From contig CP063166.1 in the NCBI GenBank assembly GCA_016806145.1, positions 744,001 through 808,000 on the forward strand: a stretch of 64,000 bases of DNA, written 5' to 3'. The notes below the pieces were generated by a model that saw only the letters and a program-made list of their open reading frames with translations, had not been told where the DNA came from and made no database searches. The stretch's first letter is position 1. Each line of letters starts with the position of its first letter. The DNA is from Variovorax paradoxus (GTDB lineage: Bacteria > Pseudomonadota > Gammaproteobacteria > Burkholderiales > Burkholderiaceae_C). A program made the translations under genes and the position numbers. This document shows positions 20,148 to 29,407 of this stretch, piece after piece.

Positions 20148-21122
20148 TCAGGCGAAGTGATCGAAGGAGCCGAAGCGCTGCGCCACCGGCGCGCCCGCGG
20201 CATCGACGAAGCGCAGCCCGCTCTCGGCATCGATGCGCCCGATGCGCGTGACCGGCGTCGCGCTGTCGCGGCCGGCCTGCTCGACCGCCGCGCGCGCCGA
20301 GGCGGGCGCGGTGAACACCAGCTCGTAGTCGTCGCCGCCCGAGATCGCCATCGCGCGCAGCGTGTCGCGCTCCAGCCCCGCGGCGGCGGCCGAGCCGTCG
20401 GCCACGGCCGCGATGCAGTGCATCGCCGCGTCGACGTCGAGCGTCGCGCCCACGCGGCTCGCGCGCAGGATGTGGCCGAGGTCGCCCGCGAGGCCGTCGC
20501 TCACGTCGGCCGCCGCGCTCGCGATGCCGCGCAGCGCCTGGCCCAGCGCCACGCGCGGCGCGGGCTGCTCCATGCGCGCGCGCGCTCTCTCGAACAGCGG
20601 GCCCGGCAGCGACAGCGTGCCGCGGAAGTTCTCGAGCGCCAGTCGCGCATCGCCGAGCGTGCCGCTGGTCCACAGCTCGTCGCCGGCGCGCGCGCCCGAG
20701 CGCAGCAGCGCCGCGCCGGCGGGCACTTCGCCGAACACGGTGATGCAGAGGTTGAGCGGGCCGCGCGTGGTGTCGCCGCCCACCAGCTCGCAGCCGTGTT
20801 GGTCGGCCAGCGCGAACAGGCCGCGCGAGAAGCCCTCGAGCCAGCCCTCGTCCACGCCCGGCAGCGCCAGCGCGAGCGTGAAGGCCAGCGGCTTCGCGCC
20901 GCAGGCCGCGAGATCGCTGAGGTTGACCGCCAGCGCCTTGTGGCCGAGCCGCGCCGGATCGACGGTCGAGAGGAAGTGCCGGCCCTCGACCAGCATGTCC
21001 GAGGAGACCGCGAGCTGCATGCCCGGCGCGGGCGCGAGCAGCGCGCAGTCGTCGCCCACACCGAGCGGCGAGCGTGTGGCGGGGCGCTGGAAATAGCGCT
21101 GGATCAGGTCGAATTCACCCAT
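20148..21122 (-). CDS. thiL: Thiamine-monophosphate kinase
   Basis: A 324-residue enzyme that phosphorylates thiamine monophosphate to thiamine diphosphate. Diagnostic segments are MGEFDLIQRYF at the start, GDDCALLAPAPGMQLAVSSDMLVEGRHF, the metal-binding HKALAVNLSDLAACGAKP, GGDTTRGPLNL, ADVSDGLAGDLGHI and SGGDDYELVF, all canonical for ThiL of the AIR synthase/PurM superfamily. I start at the second Met because MGEFDLI is the conserved N-terminus. It converges with the LysR gene and is divergent from the putative effector gene. Confidence 0.95.
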   Translation of the reverse strand: MGEFDLIQRYFQRPATRSPLGVGDDCALLAPAPGMQLAVSSDMLVEGRHFLSTVDPARLGHKALAVNLSDLAACGAKPLAFTLALALPGVDEGWLEGFSRGLFALADQHGCELVGGDTTRGPLNLCITVFGEVPAGAALLRSGARAGDELWTSGTLGDARLALENFRGTLSLPGPLFERARARMEQPAPRVALGQALRGIASAAADVSDGLAGDLGHILRASRVGATLDVDAAMHCIAAVADGSAAAAGLERDTLRAMAISGGDDYELVFTAPASARAAVEQAGRDSATPVTRIGRIDAESGLRFVDAAGAPVAQRFGSFDHFA

Positions 21123-21219
21123 GCGCCGAGCATAAGCGGGGAAAGGCATGCGCCGATGGCCGACACGCGGCGCCGCGACGATGCATTAGATTGAAGGGCT
21201 GTACGAGGAGACCCGCCGG

Positions 21220-22197
21220 ATGCCCGATACCCTGACCCTGTCCGCGACCGAACGCGTCGGCGAAGCCATGCGCCGTTCGCTCCCGCTGCTGCCCGGCGAG
21301 GCGCGCGGCACGGTCGAGGCGATGCTGCAACCCGAGGCGCTGGCGATCGTCGCCGGCACGCTGGTGGTGTGGGCCGGCTCGCATTTCTTCGGCGTGGGCG
21401 AGGTGGTCGACATCATCCTGCTGGTGGTCGGCTTCGCGGCGCTCGGCATGTCGGTGTTCTCGGGCGCGGGCGAGCTGTCGGAGTTCACCGCCAAGGCCGT
21501 CAACGGCCGCACCAGCGCCGACCTCGACGAGGCCGCCGGCCACTTCGCGAAGGCCGTGATGCTGCTGGGGATCTCCGCGATCCAGGCGATGCTGCTGCGC
21601 GGCGCCGCGAAGCCCGTGGTCCAGCGCGGCATGCCGCGCGTCGAACCGCTGCCCGACGTGGGCACGCCGCCGCCGGCCGGCAACGGGCTGTCGCTGAGCC
21701 GGCCGCGCTCGCTGCCCGGCGGCGAGCTCGGCGGCACCAGCATGTACGGCGAGATCGCGGTCTCGCGCGCCCAGAGCCTCACCGAGCAGAAGGTCACGCT
21801 GTTCCACGAGCTCGTGCACCGCTACTTCTCGCCGCGCACCGGCCCGCTGCGGCAGCTGCGCGCGCAGTTCCGCTGGAACGCCTATTCGAAGTCCTCGCTG
21901 CTGCGCTATCTCGAGGAGGCGATGGCCGAGGGCTACGGCCAGCTGCGGGTGCACGGCCTGTCGCAGGCGCTCGGCGCCTACCGCTTTCCCATTCAATTCG
22001 GCTACGTCACCGTGTCGCAGATGCGCGCCGAGGGCATGGCCATCGGCACCATCTCGCTGGGCGGCACCCTGTTCTGGGTCGGCGTGAGCGACGGGCCGAT
22101 GCCCACGCATCCCCGCATGCCGCAGGCACTGCCGCCGTTGCCGCCACTGCCCGCTCCACCGTCCTCGCCGCGGCTGCAGCCCGCGCCCGCGCGATGA
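21220..22197 (+). CDS. Putative membrane-inserting zinc metallopeptidase effector
   Basis: A 325-residue protein not recognised as a characterised family. Residues about 41-80 and 112-128 are hydrophobic helices around the segment VNGRTSADLDEAAGHFAKAV, which resembles the transmembrane module seen before toxic domains in polymorphic and type VI effectors. After a Pro/Gly linker (140-170) comes HELVH at 196-200, a zincin motif, with a likely third ligand in EEAMAEG (232-238). The tail (298-325) is Pro-rich. An AGGAG sequence precedes the ATG. The next small gene overlaps it as ATGA, as immunity genes often do. No secretion signal or VgrG/PAAR gene is nearby. The function is inferred and unproven. 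Confidence 0.65.
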   Translation: MPDTLTLSATERVGEAMRRSLPLLPGEARGTVEAMLQPEALAIVAGTLVVWAGSHFFGVGEVVDIILLVVGFAALGMSVFSGAGELSEFTAKAVNGRTSADLDEAAGHFAKAVMLLGISAIQAMLLRGAAKPVVQRGMPRVEPLPDVGTPPPAGNGLSLSRPRSLPGGELGGTSMYGEIAVSRAQSLTEQKVTLFHELVHRYFSPRTGPLRQLRAQFRWNAYSKSSLLRYLEEAMAEGYGQLRVHGLSQALGAYRFPIQFGYVTVSQMRAEGMAIGTISLGGTLFWVGVSDGPMPTHPRMPQALPPLPPLPAPPSSPRLQPAPAR

Positions 22198-22421
22198 TCG
22201 ACGAAGCCACCGCCATCGGCGTCGCGCGCCGCATCGCGCTGCAGCAGGGCTGGGCCTTCGTGGAGCCGGTGCAGGCGCGGCTGCGCAAGCCCTGGTTCTT
22301 CTCGAAGCAGCCCGCGCGCTGGGAGATCGAGAGCAATGCCGTCGCCTTCGGCGCGCGCGCGCGCTTCGTGATCGATGCCGAGAGCGGCGCGGTGCTCGAG
22401 AAGGGCTACGTGCCGCGCTGA
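22194..22421 (+). CDS. Small protein coupled to the putative effector, candidate immunity protein
   Basis: A 75-residue protein whose ATG overlaps the preceding stop (ATGA). The sequence has a helix (ATAIGVARRIALQQGW), then beta strands around PARWEIESNAV, RARFVIDAESGAVL and EKGYVPR, a layout like small PepSY- or NTF2-related immunity domains. There is no signal peptide. I do not recognise an exact family. The four-base overlap and the small size make it the natural candidate to neutralise the upstream metallopeptidase. Confidence 0.65.
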   Translation: MIDEATAIGVARRIALQQGWAFVEPVQARLRKPWFFSKQPARWEIESNAVAFGARARFVIDAESGAVLEKGYVPR

Positions 22422-22429
22422 GGCGCGCG

Positions 22430-23650
22430 CTACGCCGCCCCGCGAAAGCGCAGCGACGCCTGCCGCACCACCTCGGCCAGCAGCCGCTCGCGCCCCTGCC
22501 GCTCGCGCAGCCAGCGCGCGTCGTTGCGGTTGGTCTCGACGCTGGTGCGCAGCTCGCCCAGCGCCTGCGTGGCGTTGAGCGCCTCGCTGTGCCATTCGAG
22601 CTGGGTCATGGTCATCAGGATGTGGTCGCGCAGCGGCATGTGCTGGCCGCTGGCCGGGTCGACGTAGACCGCGTCGAGGCCGAAGCGGCAGGCCTGGAAG
22701 CGGTTGTAGGTGTAGACCAGATAGTCGTCCTCGCTGGGCTCGAAGGGCTGCTCCTGCAGGAACCAGGCGGCCAGCGACTGCACGTAGCCCGCGAGCGCGG
22801 CGGCGCGCGCCACGGTCAGCGGGGTGTCGAAGACGCGGATCTCGATGGTGCCGAACTCGGGCTTGGGCCGGATGTCCCAGTAGAAGTCCTTCATGCTGCG
22901 CACGACGCCGGTGCGGGTCATGCGCTCGAAGTAGGCCTCGAATTCCTTCCAGCTGGTGGTGAAGGGCGCGCGGCCCGACAGCGGGAAGGCGAACACCGAG
23001 TTCAGCCGCGCCGAGTCGAACTGCGTGTCCTGCCCCTGCACGAAGGGCGAGGAGGCCGACAGCGCGATGAAGTGCGGGATGTAGCGCGACATGCGGTGCA
23101 GCATCAGCAGCGCCGAGTCGGCATCGGGGCAGCCGATGTGCACGTGTTGGCCGAAGATGGTGAACTGCTTGCTCAGGTAGCCGTAGAGCTCCGACAGCTC
23201 GCGAAAGCGCGGCTTGTCGTAGATGCGCCGCTCGTGCCATTGCTGGAAGGCATGCGTGCCGCCGCCGACCACCGCGATGTTGAGCTTGTCGGCGTTCTTG
23301 ATCAGCGCGTCGCGGATCGGCGTGAGCTGCGCGATCACGTCCTGCGCCGAATGGCAGATGCCGGTCGAGATCTCGATCATGCTCGAGGTCATCTCGGGCA
23401 CCACGCTGCCGGGCAGCGGGGTCTGCGCCATCAGCCGCAGCATGTCTTCGGCATACGGCGCGAGGTCGTAGTCGTGCGTGTTCACGAGCTGCAGCTCGAG
23501 CTCGACGCCGAGCGACAGCGCCTCCGACTTGTTGAAGGGCTCGAGCTTGACGGCGCGGCTCGCGGGATCGGCGGCGAGCGGCGCCGAGCGCACGTCGTCG
23601 CTGTCGGGGTCGATCGCGGGGCTTGGGGGAGTGGTCGTGTGGCTGCTCAT
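22430..23650 (-). CDS. ybdK: YbdK-family carboxylate-amine ligase (glutamate-cysteine ligase type 2)
   Basis: A 406-residue ATP-dependent ligase of the GCS2 group. The core begins [13 protein letters not shown], where the Glu residues bind metal, followed by [27 protein letters not shown], the [10 protein letters not shown] strand and [20 protein letters not shown]. coli YbdK has weak glutamate-cysteine ligase activity in vitro; the physiological product here is unknown. The first 40 residues are a low-complexity Pro/Asp/Ala extension. Its ATG overlaps the antiporter stop as ATGA, making it the last gene of a three-gene chain. Confidence 0.88.
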   Translation of the reverse strand: MSSHTTTPPSPAIDPDSDDVRSAPLAADPASRAVKLEPFNKSEALSLGVELELQLVNTHDYDLAPYAEDMLRLMAQTPLPGSVVPEMTSSMIEISTGICHSAQDVIAQLTPIRDALIKNADKLNIAVVGGGTHAFQQWHERRIYDKPRFRELSELYGYLSKQFTIFGQHVHIGCPDADSALLMLHRMSRYIPHFIALSASSPFVQGQDTQFDSARLNSVFAFPLSGRAPFTTSWKEFEAYFERMTRTGVVRSMKDFYWDIRPKPEFGTIEIRVFDTPLTVARAAALAGYVQSLAAWFLQEQPFEPSEDDYLVYTYNRFQACRFGLDAVYVDPASGQHMPLRDHILMTMTQLEWHSEALNATQALGELRTSVETNRNDARWLRERQGRERLLAEVVRQASLRFRGAA

Positions 23651-24921
23651 CGCTGCGTGTCCTCGGCGGTGCTGCTGAAGGCCTCGGGCGCCCAGGGCAC
23701 CGAACTCTCGCCGACCGCGTGGATCGCGACCGTGGCGAGTACCGCGCCCAGCAGCTCCATCAGCAGGATCGAGGGCAGCGCGACCTGGGTGATCATGGTG
23801 CCGAGCAGCGGCGAGGCGGTGGCGAAATTGGAGGCGATCAGCAGCGCGATCGACGACAGCGGCGACATCGCGCAGCCGACCCAGAAGGCCTGCTTCCAGC
23901 TCGCGCCGCTGCCGGGATTGGCGATCGCCACGCCGGCGATCTTGGCGACCATGCGCACGGCGATCAGCGCCAGCACCACGCTGGCCACTGGCAGCGTCCA
24001 GTCGGCCTGCGCGGCGACGATCGACACCAGCACGAACATCAGCATGGTGAGCAGCGAGGCCGCGGTGCCGAGCTGGCGCTGCCAGGCCCAGGGCTTGGGG
24101 TTCAGGGTCTTGAGCAGCACGCCGCCGATCAGCGCGGCCAGCGGCGCGGAGCCGCCGATGTGCGCCGTGACGGCGGCGCCGGCCGCGATCAGCGCCAGCA
24201 GCAGCAGCGAGGTGTTCTCGCTGGTCGGGCTCATCACGCGCAGCGCGGTGCGCAGCGCCAGCGCCATCAGCGCGCCGACCACGAAGGACAGGCCCAGCAC
24301 CACCGCGATCGGATAGAGCTTCTGCAGCACGGTCTGCGGCGCGCGCTCGATCAGGCCGGCCTGCGCATAGCCGAGCGCGAGCGCATAGAAGGTGTTGAGC
24401 GTGGCCAGCGTCATCGCGCGCTCGGTCACCGGGCCGGCGGCGCGGGTGTCCATGATCACGCGGCTGAGCACCGCGGGCGAGGCGACGATCGCCATCAGCG
24501 CGAGCGGGTTGGCCACCGGGTCGGGCAGGCCCAGCAGGCGCAGCACCCAGAACACGCCGAAGTAGGTCAGCGTGGCCTCGAGCAGGCTCTGCACCAGCAC
24601 CATCGGGTTGTGGCGGAACCAGCGCAGCGGCAGCCGGCCGCCGGCCTCGAACAGCACCACGGCCACGCCGAGCTCGAGCAGGAACAGGCTGATGCCGCGC
24701 AGCGGCCAGATCGCGCCCTCGAAGCCGGCGAAGCCGACGATGGTGCCCACGATCGAATAGCCGACCACCTTGGGCATGCCCATGTAGCGGCGCACCAGGT
24801 GGCCGGAGGCGGCGGCCGCGGCCAGCAGCAGCGACCACAGCACGGTGGGAAGGCCGGCCGACGGGCGGGCCCATTCGGACCAGAAGCCCATCAGGTCGGC
24901 GGTGAGACTCGTCAGGTTCAT
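23647..24921 (-). CDS. CPA2-type cation:proton antiporter (KefB-like)
   Basis: A 424-residue membrane protein with about 11-12 helices and the Na+/H+ exchanger pattern: [36 protein letters not shown] and [19 protein letters not shown]. There is no C-terminal TrkA-N nucleotide-binding domain, unlike KefB and KefC, so regulation by glutathione adducts through that domain is unlikely. It overlaps both neighbours by four bases (Gcr-like upstream, YbdK downstream), so the three proteins are probably made in a fixed ratio. The start is fixed by the overlap at MNLTSL. Confidence 0.87.
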   Translation of the reverse strand: MNLTSLTADLMGFWSEWARPSAGLPTVLWSLLLAAAAASGHLVRRYMGMPKVVGYSIVGTIVGFAGFEGAIWPLRGISLFLLELGVAVVLFEAGGRLPLRWFRHNPMVLVQSLLEATLTYFGVFWVLRLLGLPDPVANPLALMAIVASPAVLSRVIMDTRAAGPVTERAMTLATLNTFYALALGYAQAGLIERAPQTVLQKLYPIAVVLGLSFVVGALMALALRTALRVMSPTSENTSLLLLALIAAGAAVTAHIGGSAPLAALIGGVLLKTLNPKPWAWQRQLGTAASLLTMLMFVLVSIVAAQADWTLPVASVVLALIAVRMVAKIAGVAIANPGSGASWKQAFWVGCAMSPLSSIALLIASNFATASPLLGTMITQVALPSILLMELLGAVLATVAIHAVGESSVPWAPEAFSSTAEDTQR

Positions 24922-26894
24922 GCGGGTAGGAAGAAGCTCATGGGCCGGCTGCGCCAGCGCTCGCGCAGCGCGCCGCGGATGCGGGCGCGGTCGGCGAGGC
25001 TCACGCTGTGCGCGCGCAGCGCCAGCCGGAATGCGAAATAGAAGCTCACGCTCACGTTGAGCGCACCGATCACCGGGATCGCCGCCACCGCCCACCACAG
25101 CAGCGGCTGCTGCAGCACCGGCAGGCCGAGCGACACCGCGGCCGCGCCGATCTGGCCGGCCGACAGCGTCACGTGGCGCACGTCGAGGCCGAGCCCGAAG
25201 AAGCCCGCGACCGCTGGCAGCAGTCCGAGCATCAGGCCCAGCGAAATGTTGGCGGCGAAACCGGAGATGTGGGTGCGCATGAAGTCGGCCCATCGACGGG
25301 CCCGGGCGGCGCCCAGGACGGCGCCGATGCGGGGGTTGTACCGCATGGCCGAGTCCAGCCGATGCAGGACAAAGGCGTTTTCTGCCCAGCCCGCGATCAG
25401 GCTGGAGGCGAACAGCAGCACGCCGGTGAAGGCCGCGAACAGCGCCGTCGGGCCCGCGAGCGACAGCGACCGCAGCACCGCGCCCGCATGCGCGGCATCG
25501 AGCAGCGGCTGCTGCAGCGCCAGCTGCCAGGCTATGGCGAGCGCGGCCACGGCCGGCACCACCACCAGCACGTTGCCCAGCACCGCCGCCACCTGCGAGC
25601 GCACCAGATTGGCGACCTCGTCGACGAATTCGTCGAGGCCGCTGTGGTCCCGGATCCCGCGCAGCCGCGCGGCCAGCGCCGGCGCCGTCATGGCCGGCTG
25701 CTTGGTGGCGAGCGTGAGGTGCAGCAGCTGGATCGCGACGAAGCTGGCGGCGTACATCACGCCCGAGCCCAGGCCGCTCCAGAAGGCCGACAGGCCCAGC
25801 GCGTAGATGCCGAACTTCGCGAGCACCGTGAGCGAGGTCAGTGCGCCGCCGCCCGCGGCCTTGCGCACCATCTGCCGGTAGCTCGCGCGGTCGCGCGTGA
25901 TGTAGTGCTCGCCGGTCTCGGCGCTGCGCTCGGTGACCTTGGCCGCGAGCATCGACGAGTTCGAGGCGATCAGCGCGCGGATGCTGTTGCGCTCGCTGCC
26001 GGCCTGCACCAGCCGGCCGACCAGCCGCGCGATGCTGACCGCGGGCGTGGGCGACATCAGGCCGTCGAGCAGTTCGCGGATGCGCAGCACCCGCTCGCGC
26101 ATCTGGCGCACGCGGAACACCAGGCCGACCGAGATGCCGTTGTCCTCGAGGTGTTCGTAGACCGAGGCGGCGCTCGCGCGGCAGGCATCGAGCCGGTCGC
26201 GGAACGCGACGAAGGCCGCCTGCACCGCGGCCTCGTCGCGCGGGCGGTCGTCGAACAGCCGCTCGCGCAGTTCGTCGAGCTCGGCCATCAGCGCATGGAA
26301 GGGCCGGCTCTCCTCGGTGCTGCGCATGCGCAGCCGCAGCTCGGACGAGAAGCCCGCGGCCACCAGCTGGCTCGCGCAGTAGGTGATGGCGTCCATCAGC
26401 GTGGCGCGCCAGCGCGGCACGGTGAGGCCGTCGTCCGCCGTTTCATCGGCCAGCAGCGCGCCGATGCGCACCAACTGCGGCGCCTCGAGCAGCGCGATCC
26501 AGCGCGCGTCGAAGACGCCCGGCAGCACCAGGCGGAACAGGTCCGAGGCATCGGTGGTCTCGGGCGTGCCCGGCAGGATCTTGCGGCGCAGCCGCTCGTT
26601 GAATTCGCTGAGGAAGGCGGTGCGCGGCGCGAAGCCGTAGTCGGCCAAAAGCGTCGACAGGTCGACGTCGCGCGTGAAGACGCGCCACCAGGCGCGCACG
26701 CGCTCGCGCAGCTCGGGCCGCGCCTCGATGGCGTCGAGCAGCAGCAGCACGCGGCCCATGGCCGCCTGCGGCGAGGCACGGTCGCCGCGCAGCCAGTCGA
26801 ACAGGTCGATGAGCCAGATGTGGCGCCGAGCGACGTCGGCGGAAGGATCGAGGCCGGCGAGCAGCCCCTGCAGGTCGCGCGAAGCGGCAGCCAT
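24918..26894 (-). CDS. Gcr-like membrane protein (SpecificRecomb family)
   Basis: A 658-residue protein of the family named after the gonococcal Gcr, annotated as site-specific recombinase. The first 330 residues are helical and soluble ([40 protein letters not shown]). From about residue 350 there are six to seven hydrophobic helices, including [20 protein letters not shown] and [20 protein letters not shown]. No tyrosine- or serine-recombinase catalytic motif is visible, so the traditional name looks doubtful. It heads the Gcr-antiporter-YbdK chain with ATGA overlap to the antiporter. A membrane envelope role is more likely; this is inference. Confidence 0.82.
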   Translation of the reverse strand: MAAASRDLQGLLAGLDPSADVARRHIWLIDLFDWLRGDRASPQAAMGRVLLLLDAIEARPELRERVRAWWRVFTRDVDLSTLLADYGFAPRTAFLSEFNERLRRKILPGTPETTDASDLFRLVLPGVFDARWIALLEAPQLVRIGALLADETADDGLTVPRWRATLMDAITYCASQLVAAGFSSELRLRMRSTEESRPFHALMAELDELRERLFDDRPRDEAAVQAAFVAFRDRLDACRASAASVYEHLEDNGISVGLVFRVRQMRERVLRIRELLDGLMSPTPAVSIARLVGRLVQAGSERNSIRALIASNSSMLAAKVTERSAETGEHYITRDRASYRQMVRKAAGGGALTSLTVLAKFGIYALGLSAFWSGLGSGVMYAASFVAIQLLHLTLATKQPAMTAPALAARLRGIRDHSGLDEFVDEVANLVRSQVAAVLGNVLVVVPAVAALAIAWQLALQQPLLDAAHAGAVLRSLSLAGPTALFAAFTGVLLFASSLIAGWAENAFVLHRLDSAMRYNPRIGAVLGAARARRWADFMRTHISGFAANISLGLMLGLLPAVAGFFGLGLDVRHVTLSAGQIGAAAVSLGLPVLQQPLLWWAVAAIPVIGALNVSVSFYFAFRLALRAHSVSLADRARIRGALRERWRSRPMSFFLPA

Positions 26895-26974
26895 GGGGAG
26901 GAGGGAGCGAGAAGGGAAGAGGAGGGCGATTGCCGCAGCGGGAGGAATTCCGTGCGGTGCCCGAGCGGGAAAGG

Positions 26975-27370
26975 CTAGTGCAGCACGCGCGAGACCGGCG
27001 CGCCGCCGATGTCGGCCTCGAGCACGAACATCGGGATCGGCACGTCGAAGCGCTCGCCGTCCTCGGTCACCACGAGGTAGCTGCCGTGCATGGTGCCGCT
27101 GGCGGCCTGCAGCCGGCAGCCGCTGGTGTAGCGGAAGCTCTCGCCGGGCGCCAGCAGCGGCTGCTGGCCGATCACGCCCAGGCCCTTGACCTCCTGCGCA
27201 TGCCCCGAGGCGTCGTTGATCAGCCAGTGCCGCGCGATCACCTGGGCGCCGGTCGAGCCGGTGTTGGTGATCGTGATGGTGTAGGCGAAGGTGTAGATGC
27301 CTTCCTTCGGCGAGGACTGGTCGGCGAGGTAGCGCGGCTCGACCTCGATGGAAAGGGGGCTGTGTGACAT
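26975..27370 (-). CDS. apaG: ApaG (CorD) protein
   Basis: A 131-residue fibronectin-type-III-like domain protein, near the usual 125-130 length. It shows YTFAYTITITNTGSTGAQVIARHW, GVIGQQPLLAPGESFRYTSG and ASGTMHGSYLVV, all canonical for ApaG. ApaG is linked to cobalt/magnesium efflux phenotypes and protein-protein interaction; the molecular role is not settled. It lies 80 bases upstream of the Gcr-like gene on the same strand and is divergent from the toxin-antitoxin operon. Confidence 0.93.
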   Translation of the reverse strand: MSHSPLSIEVEPRYLADQSSPKEGIYTFAYTITITNTGSTGAQVIARHWLINDASGHAQEVKGLGVIGQQPLLAPGESFRYTSGCRLQAASGTMHGSYLVVTEDGERFDVPIPMFVLEADIGGAPVSRVLH

Positions 27371-27434
27371 GCGCGCGATGGTAACTGCTGAGGTTTTGGC
27401 GCGGGGCGAGCGCCCTGGCGCCGGACCGGCTTTC

Positions 27435-27463
27435 TTGCCGAAAGTGCGATAAAGGCATATTCT
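27435..27463 (+). promoter_or_regulatory. Candidate promoter of the toxin-antitoxin operon
   Basis: TTGCCG, 17 bases, TATTCT. The -10 ends seven bases before the antitoxin ATG, and there is no ribosome-binding site, which implies a leaderless transcript. Confidence 0.5.
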
Positions 27464-27481
27464 GGTCGGTATGACCAGAAT
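27459..27481. promoter_or_regulatory. Inverted repeat covering the -10 and antitoxin start codon
   Basis: ATTCTGGTC and GACCAGAAT form a perfect 9-base inverted repeat with a five-base spacer. It covers most of the -10 element and the ATG at 27471. This is the arrangement expected of a toxin-antitoxin operator bound by the antitoxin's DNA-binding domain; the same bases also encode the first codons. Confidence 0.6.
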
Positions 27482-27746
27482 TTCTCTTCCAGGCCATTGG
27501 CCGCTGCAGGACGCCAAGGCGCGCTTCAGCGAACTGGTGCGTCGCGTCCACAGCGAGGGGCCGCAGCACGTCACGGTCCACGGGCGCGACGAGGTCGTGG
27601 TGATCGCGGCCGAGGACTTCCAGCGCCTGCAGGGCGCGCGAACGGGTCAGGCCCTGGTCGACGTGCTGCAGGCTTCGCCGCATCGGGACATCGAGCTGTC
27701 GGTCGGCGCCTCCGAAGCTTCGCCGGTGCGCAGCGTCGAGCTGTGA
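27471..27746 (+). CDS. Phd/YefM-family antitoxin
   Basis: A 91-residue antitoxin. The N-terminal DNA-binding half has the Phd/YefM pattern: [38 protein letters not shown]. The C-terminal half ([18 protein letters not shown]) is the disordered toxin-binding tail. It sits directly upstream of a FitB/VapC-like PIN gene, with its stop overlapping a possible GTG start of that gene. It probably represses its own operon through the inverted repeat that covers its start codon. Confidence 0.9.
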   Translation: MTRISLPGHWPLQDAKARFSELVRRVHSEGPQHVTVHGRDEVVVIAAEDFQRLQGARTGQALVDVLQASPHRDIELSVGASEASPVRSVEL

Positions 27747-27769
27747 ATGCCGTGAGCGCCATGAGCGCC

Positions 27770-28195
27770 ATGAGCGGCTTCCTGCTCGACACCAACGTCC
27801 TGTCCGAGCTGCGGCGCCCGCGGCCCGACCCGCGGGTCGTCGCCTTCGTCGGCGCGCAGCCGCTCGAGCGCCTGTTCGTCAGCACCGTCACCTTCGCCGA
27901 GATCCGCTTCGGCATCGAGCTGGTGGCCGACATCCACAAGCGCGCTCAGCTCAACGACTGGCTGCAACTGCAGCTGCGGCCGATGTTCGGCTACCGCGTG
28001 CTGCCGGTCAGCGAGGACGTGATGTTCAAGTGGCGGCTCATGGTCGAGCAGGGCCGCAAGGCCGGGCGCACCTTCTCGCAGCCCGACCTGATCATCGCCG
28101 CCACCGCCGCGCAGCACGGCCTCGCGGTGGTCTCGCGCGACACGGGCGGCTATGCCGGCACCGGCGTGACGCTGGTCGATCCCTGGCGGGCATAG
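27770..28195 (+). CDS. FitB/VapC-type PIN-domain toxin
   Basis: A 141-residue PIN ribonuclease, close to the 139 residues of FitB. The acidic active-site residues are in place: [33 protein letters not shown] and [14 protein letters not shown], the latter two typical of the FitB subgroup. It would cleave RNA when not bound by the antitoxin. Several in-frame starts compete: GTG 27743 (overlapping the antitoxin stop as GTGA), GTG 27752, ATG 27761 and ATG 27770. I use the last because the PIN fold begins at once, but coupling from 27743 is plausible. Confidence 0.87.
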   Translation: MSGFLLDTNVLSELRRPRPDPRVVAFVGAQPLERLFVSTVTFAEIRFGIELVADIHKRAQLNDWLQLQLRPMFGYRVLPVSEDVMFKWRLMVEQGRKAGRTFSQPDLIIAATAAQHGLAVVSRDTGGYAGTGVTLVDPWRA

Positions 28196-28245
28196 AAGTC
28201 CGGCAGCTGCGCTGCGCCTTTGGCCGGCTGCGACAATTGCCGCCC

Positions 28246-28935
28246 ATGACCTTCCGCATCGCCCCCTCCATCCTTTCCGCCGACTTCGCCCAGCTCGGCC
28301 AAGAACTCTCGGACGTGATCGCCGCGGGCGCGGACTGGATCCATTTCGACGTGATGGACAACCACTACGTGCCGAACCTGACCTTCGGTCCGATGATCTG
28401 CCAAGCGCTCAAGCCGCATGCCAAGACGGCCGACGGCACGCCGGTGCCGATCGACGTGCACCTGATGGTGCAGCCGGTCGATGCGCTCGCGGCCTCGTTC
28501 GCGCAGGCCGGGGCCGACTACATCAGCTTCCATCCCGACGCCGCGCCGCACGTGCACCGCAGCATCCAGGCGATCCGCGCGGCCGGCTGCAAGCCGGGGC
28601 TGGTGTTCAATCCGGCGCGCGGGCTCGAGGTGCTCGACTGGGTCATCGACGACATCGACCTGATCCTGATCATGAGCGTCAACCCCGGCTTCGGCGGCCA
28701 GAGCTTCATCGACTCGGCGCTGCGCAAGATCGAGCAGGCGCGCAAGCGCATCGAGCAGAGCGGGCGCGACATCCGCCTCGAGGTCGACGGCGGCATCAAG
28801 GCCGACAACATCGCGCGCGTGGCCTCGGCCGGCGCCGACACCTTCGTGGCCGGCAGCGCGATCTTCAACGCCAAGGACTACGGCGCGGTGATCTCGCAGA
28901 TGCGCACGCAACTGGCGGGCGTGGCCGCCGCCTGA
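28246..28935 (+). CDS. rpe: Ribulose-phosphate 3-epimerase
   Basis: A 229-residue TIM-barrel enzyme interconverting ribulose 5-phosphate and xylulose 5-phosphate in the pentose phosphate pathway and, where present, the Calvin cycle. Signatures are [31 protein letters not shown] with the metal-binding His and catalytic Asp, [25 protein letters not shown] and [12 protein letters not shown]. It is a single gene between the toxin gene and a convergent small gene. A GACAAT element ends eight bases before the ATG. Confidence 0.96.
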   Translation: MTFRIAPSILSADFAQLGQELSDVIAAGADWIHFDVMDNHYVPNLTFGPMICQALKPHAKTADGTPVPIDVHLMVQPVDALAASFAQAGADYISFHPDAAPHVHRSIQAIRAAGCKPGLVFNPARGLEVLDWVIDDIDLILIMSVNPGFGGQSFIDSALRKIEQARKRIEQSGRDIRLEVDGGIKADNIARVASAGADTFVAGSAIFNAKDYGAVISQMRTQLAGVAAA

Positions 28936-28957
28936 GCGGCAACGCGCCGCCGCCGAA

Positions 28958-29221
28958 TCAGCGCCTGGCCTGCTCGCCGACCTTGTCGGCGCGAAGGCCC
29001 TCGTCGGTGTCGACCAGGCCGCGTTCGACGTCGTCGTGCGCGCGGCGGCCGCGCTCGGTCGGCTTGCCGTCGCGGGTCTGCTGGCTGTCCGAGGACTGGT
29101 CGCGTTCGTGCGGCAGCCGCGGCGACGATTCGCCGTCCTGCGCGACCTTGGTCTTGCCGCCGCCCGCGTCCTTCTGCGGATCGGCGGGCTGCTTGCGGGT
29201 CGGGGTGCTGTCCTTGGCCAT
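28958..29221 (-). CDS. Small, highly hydrophilic protein of unknown function
   Basis: An 87-residue protein made almost entirely of charged and polar residues (KDSTPTRKQPADPQKDAGGGK, ERGRRAHDDVERGLVDTDEG), with no Cys, Trp or Phe and no hydrophobic core. It is predicted to be intrinsically disordered. Such proteins recur in Comamonadaceae, sometimes as stress or desiccation proteins, but I cannot assign a function. A GAAGGAG-like purine stretch is not apparent before the ATG. It converges with rpe. Confidence 0.65.
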   Translation of the reverse strand: MAKDSTPTRKQPADPQKDAGGGKTKVAQDGESSPRLPHERDQSSDSQQTRDGKPTERGRRAHDDVERGLVDTDEGLRADKVGEQARR

Positions 29222-29372
29222 GAAGGCTCCTTCGGTCGTTGGTGGGCACCAGCTTGCGTGGCCGTCCGCGCGGGGCCGGTAGGACAGCCCAGGGCACGGC
29301 TGTAGGCTGCGCGTCGATCGCGGCCATGGCCTCGCGGCCGCGAAGGTCGGTGCTATGAAAAGCGAAGCATCT

Positions 29373-29401
29373 TTGCGCCTGTCGAAACGCCTCCTCATAA
29401 T
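29373..29401 (+). promoter_or_regulatory. Candidate promoter of the aspartoacylase-like gene
   Basis: TTGCGC, 17 bases, CATAAT. The -10 ends six bases before ATG 29408. The start context ATAATCCCCGCATGG closely matches that of the nitroreductase-like gene at 12440-12455, and again no Shine-Dalgarno sequence is present. Confidence 0.45.
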
Positions 29402-29407
29402 CCCCGC

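Noticed and set aside
24918..26894. Active site-specific recombinase, as the family name suggests
   Set aside because: There is no tyrosine- or serine-recombinase catalytic motif, and the C-terminal half is made of transmembrane helices.
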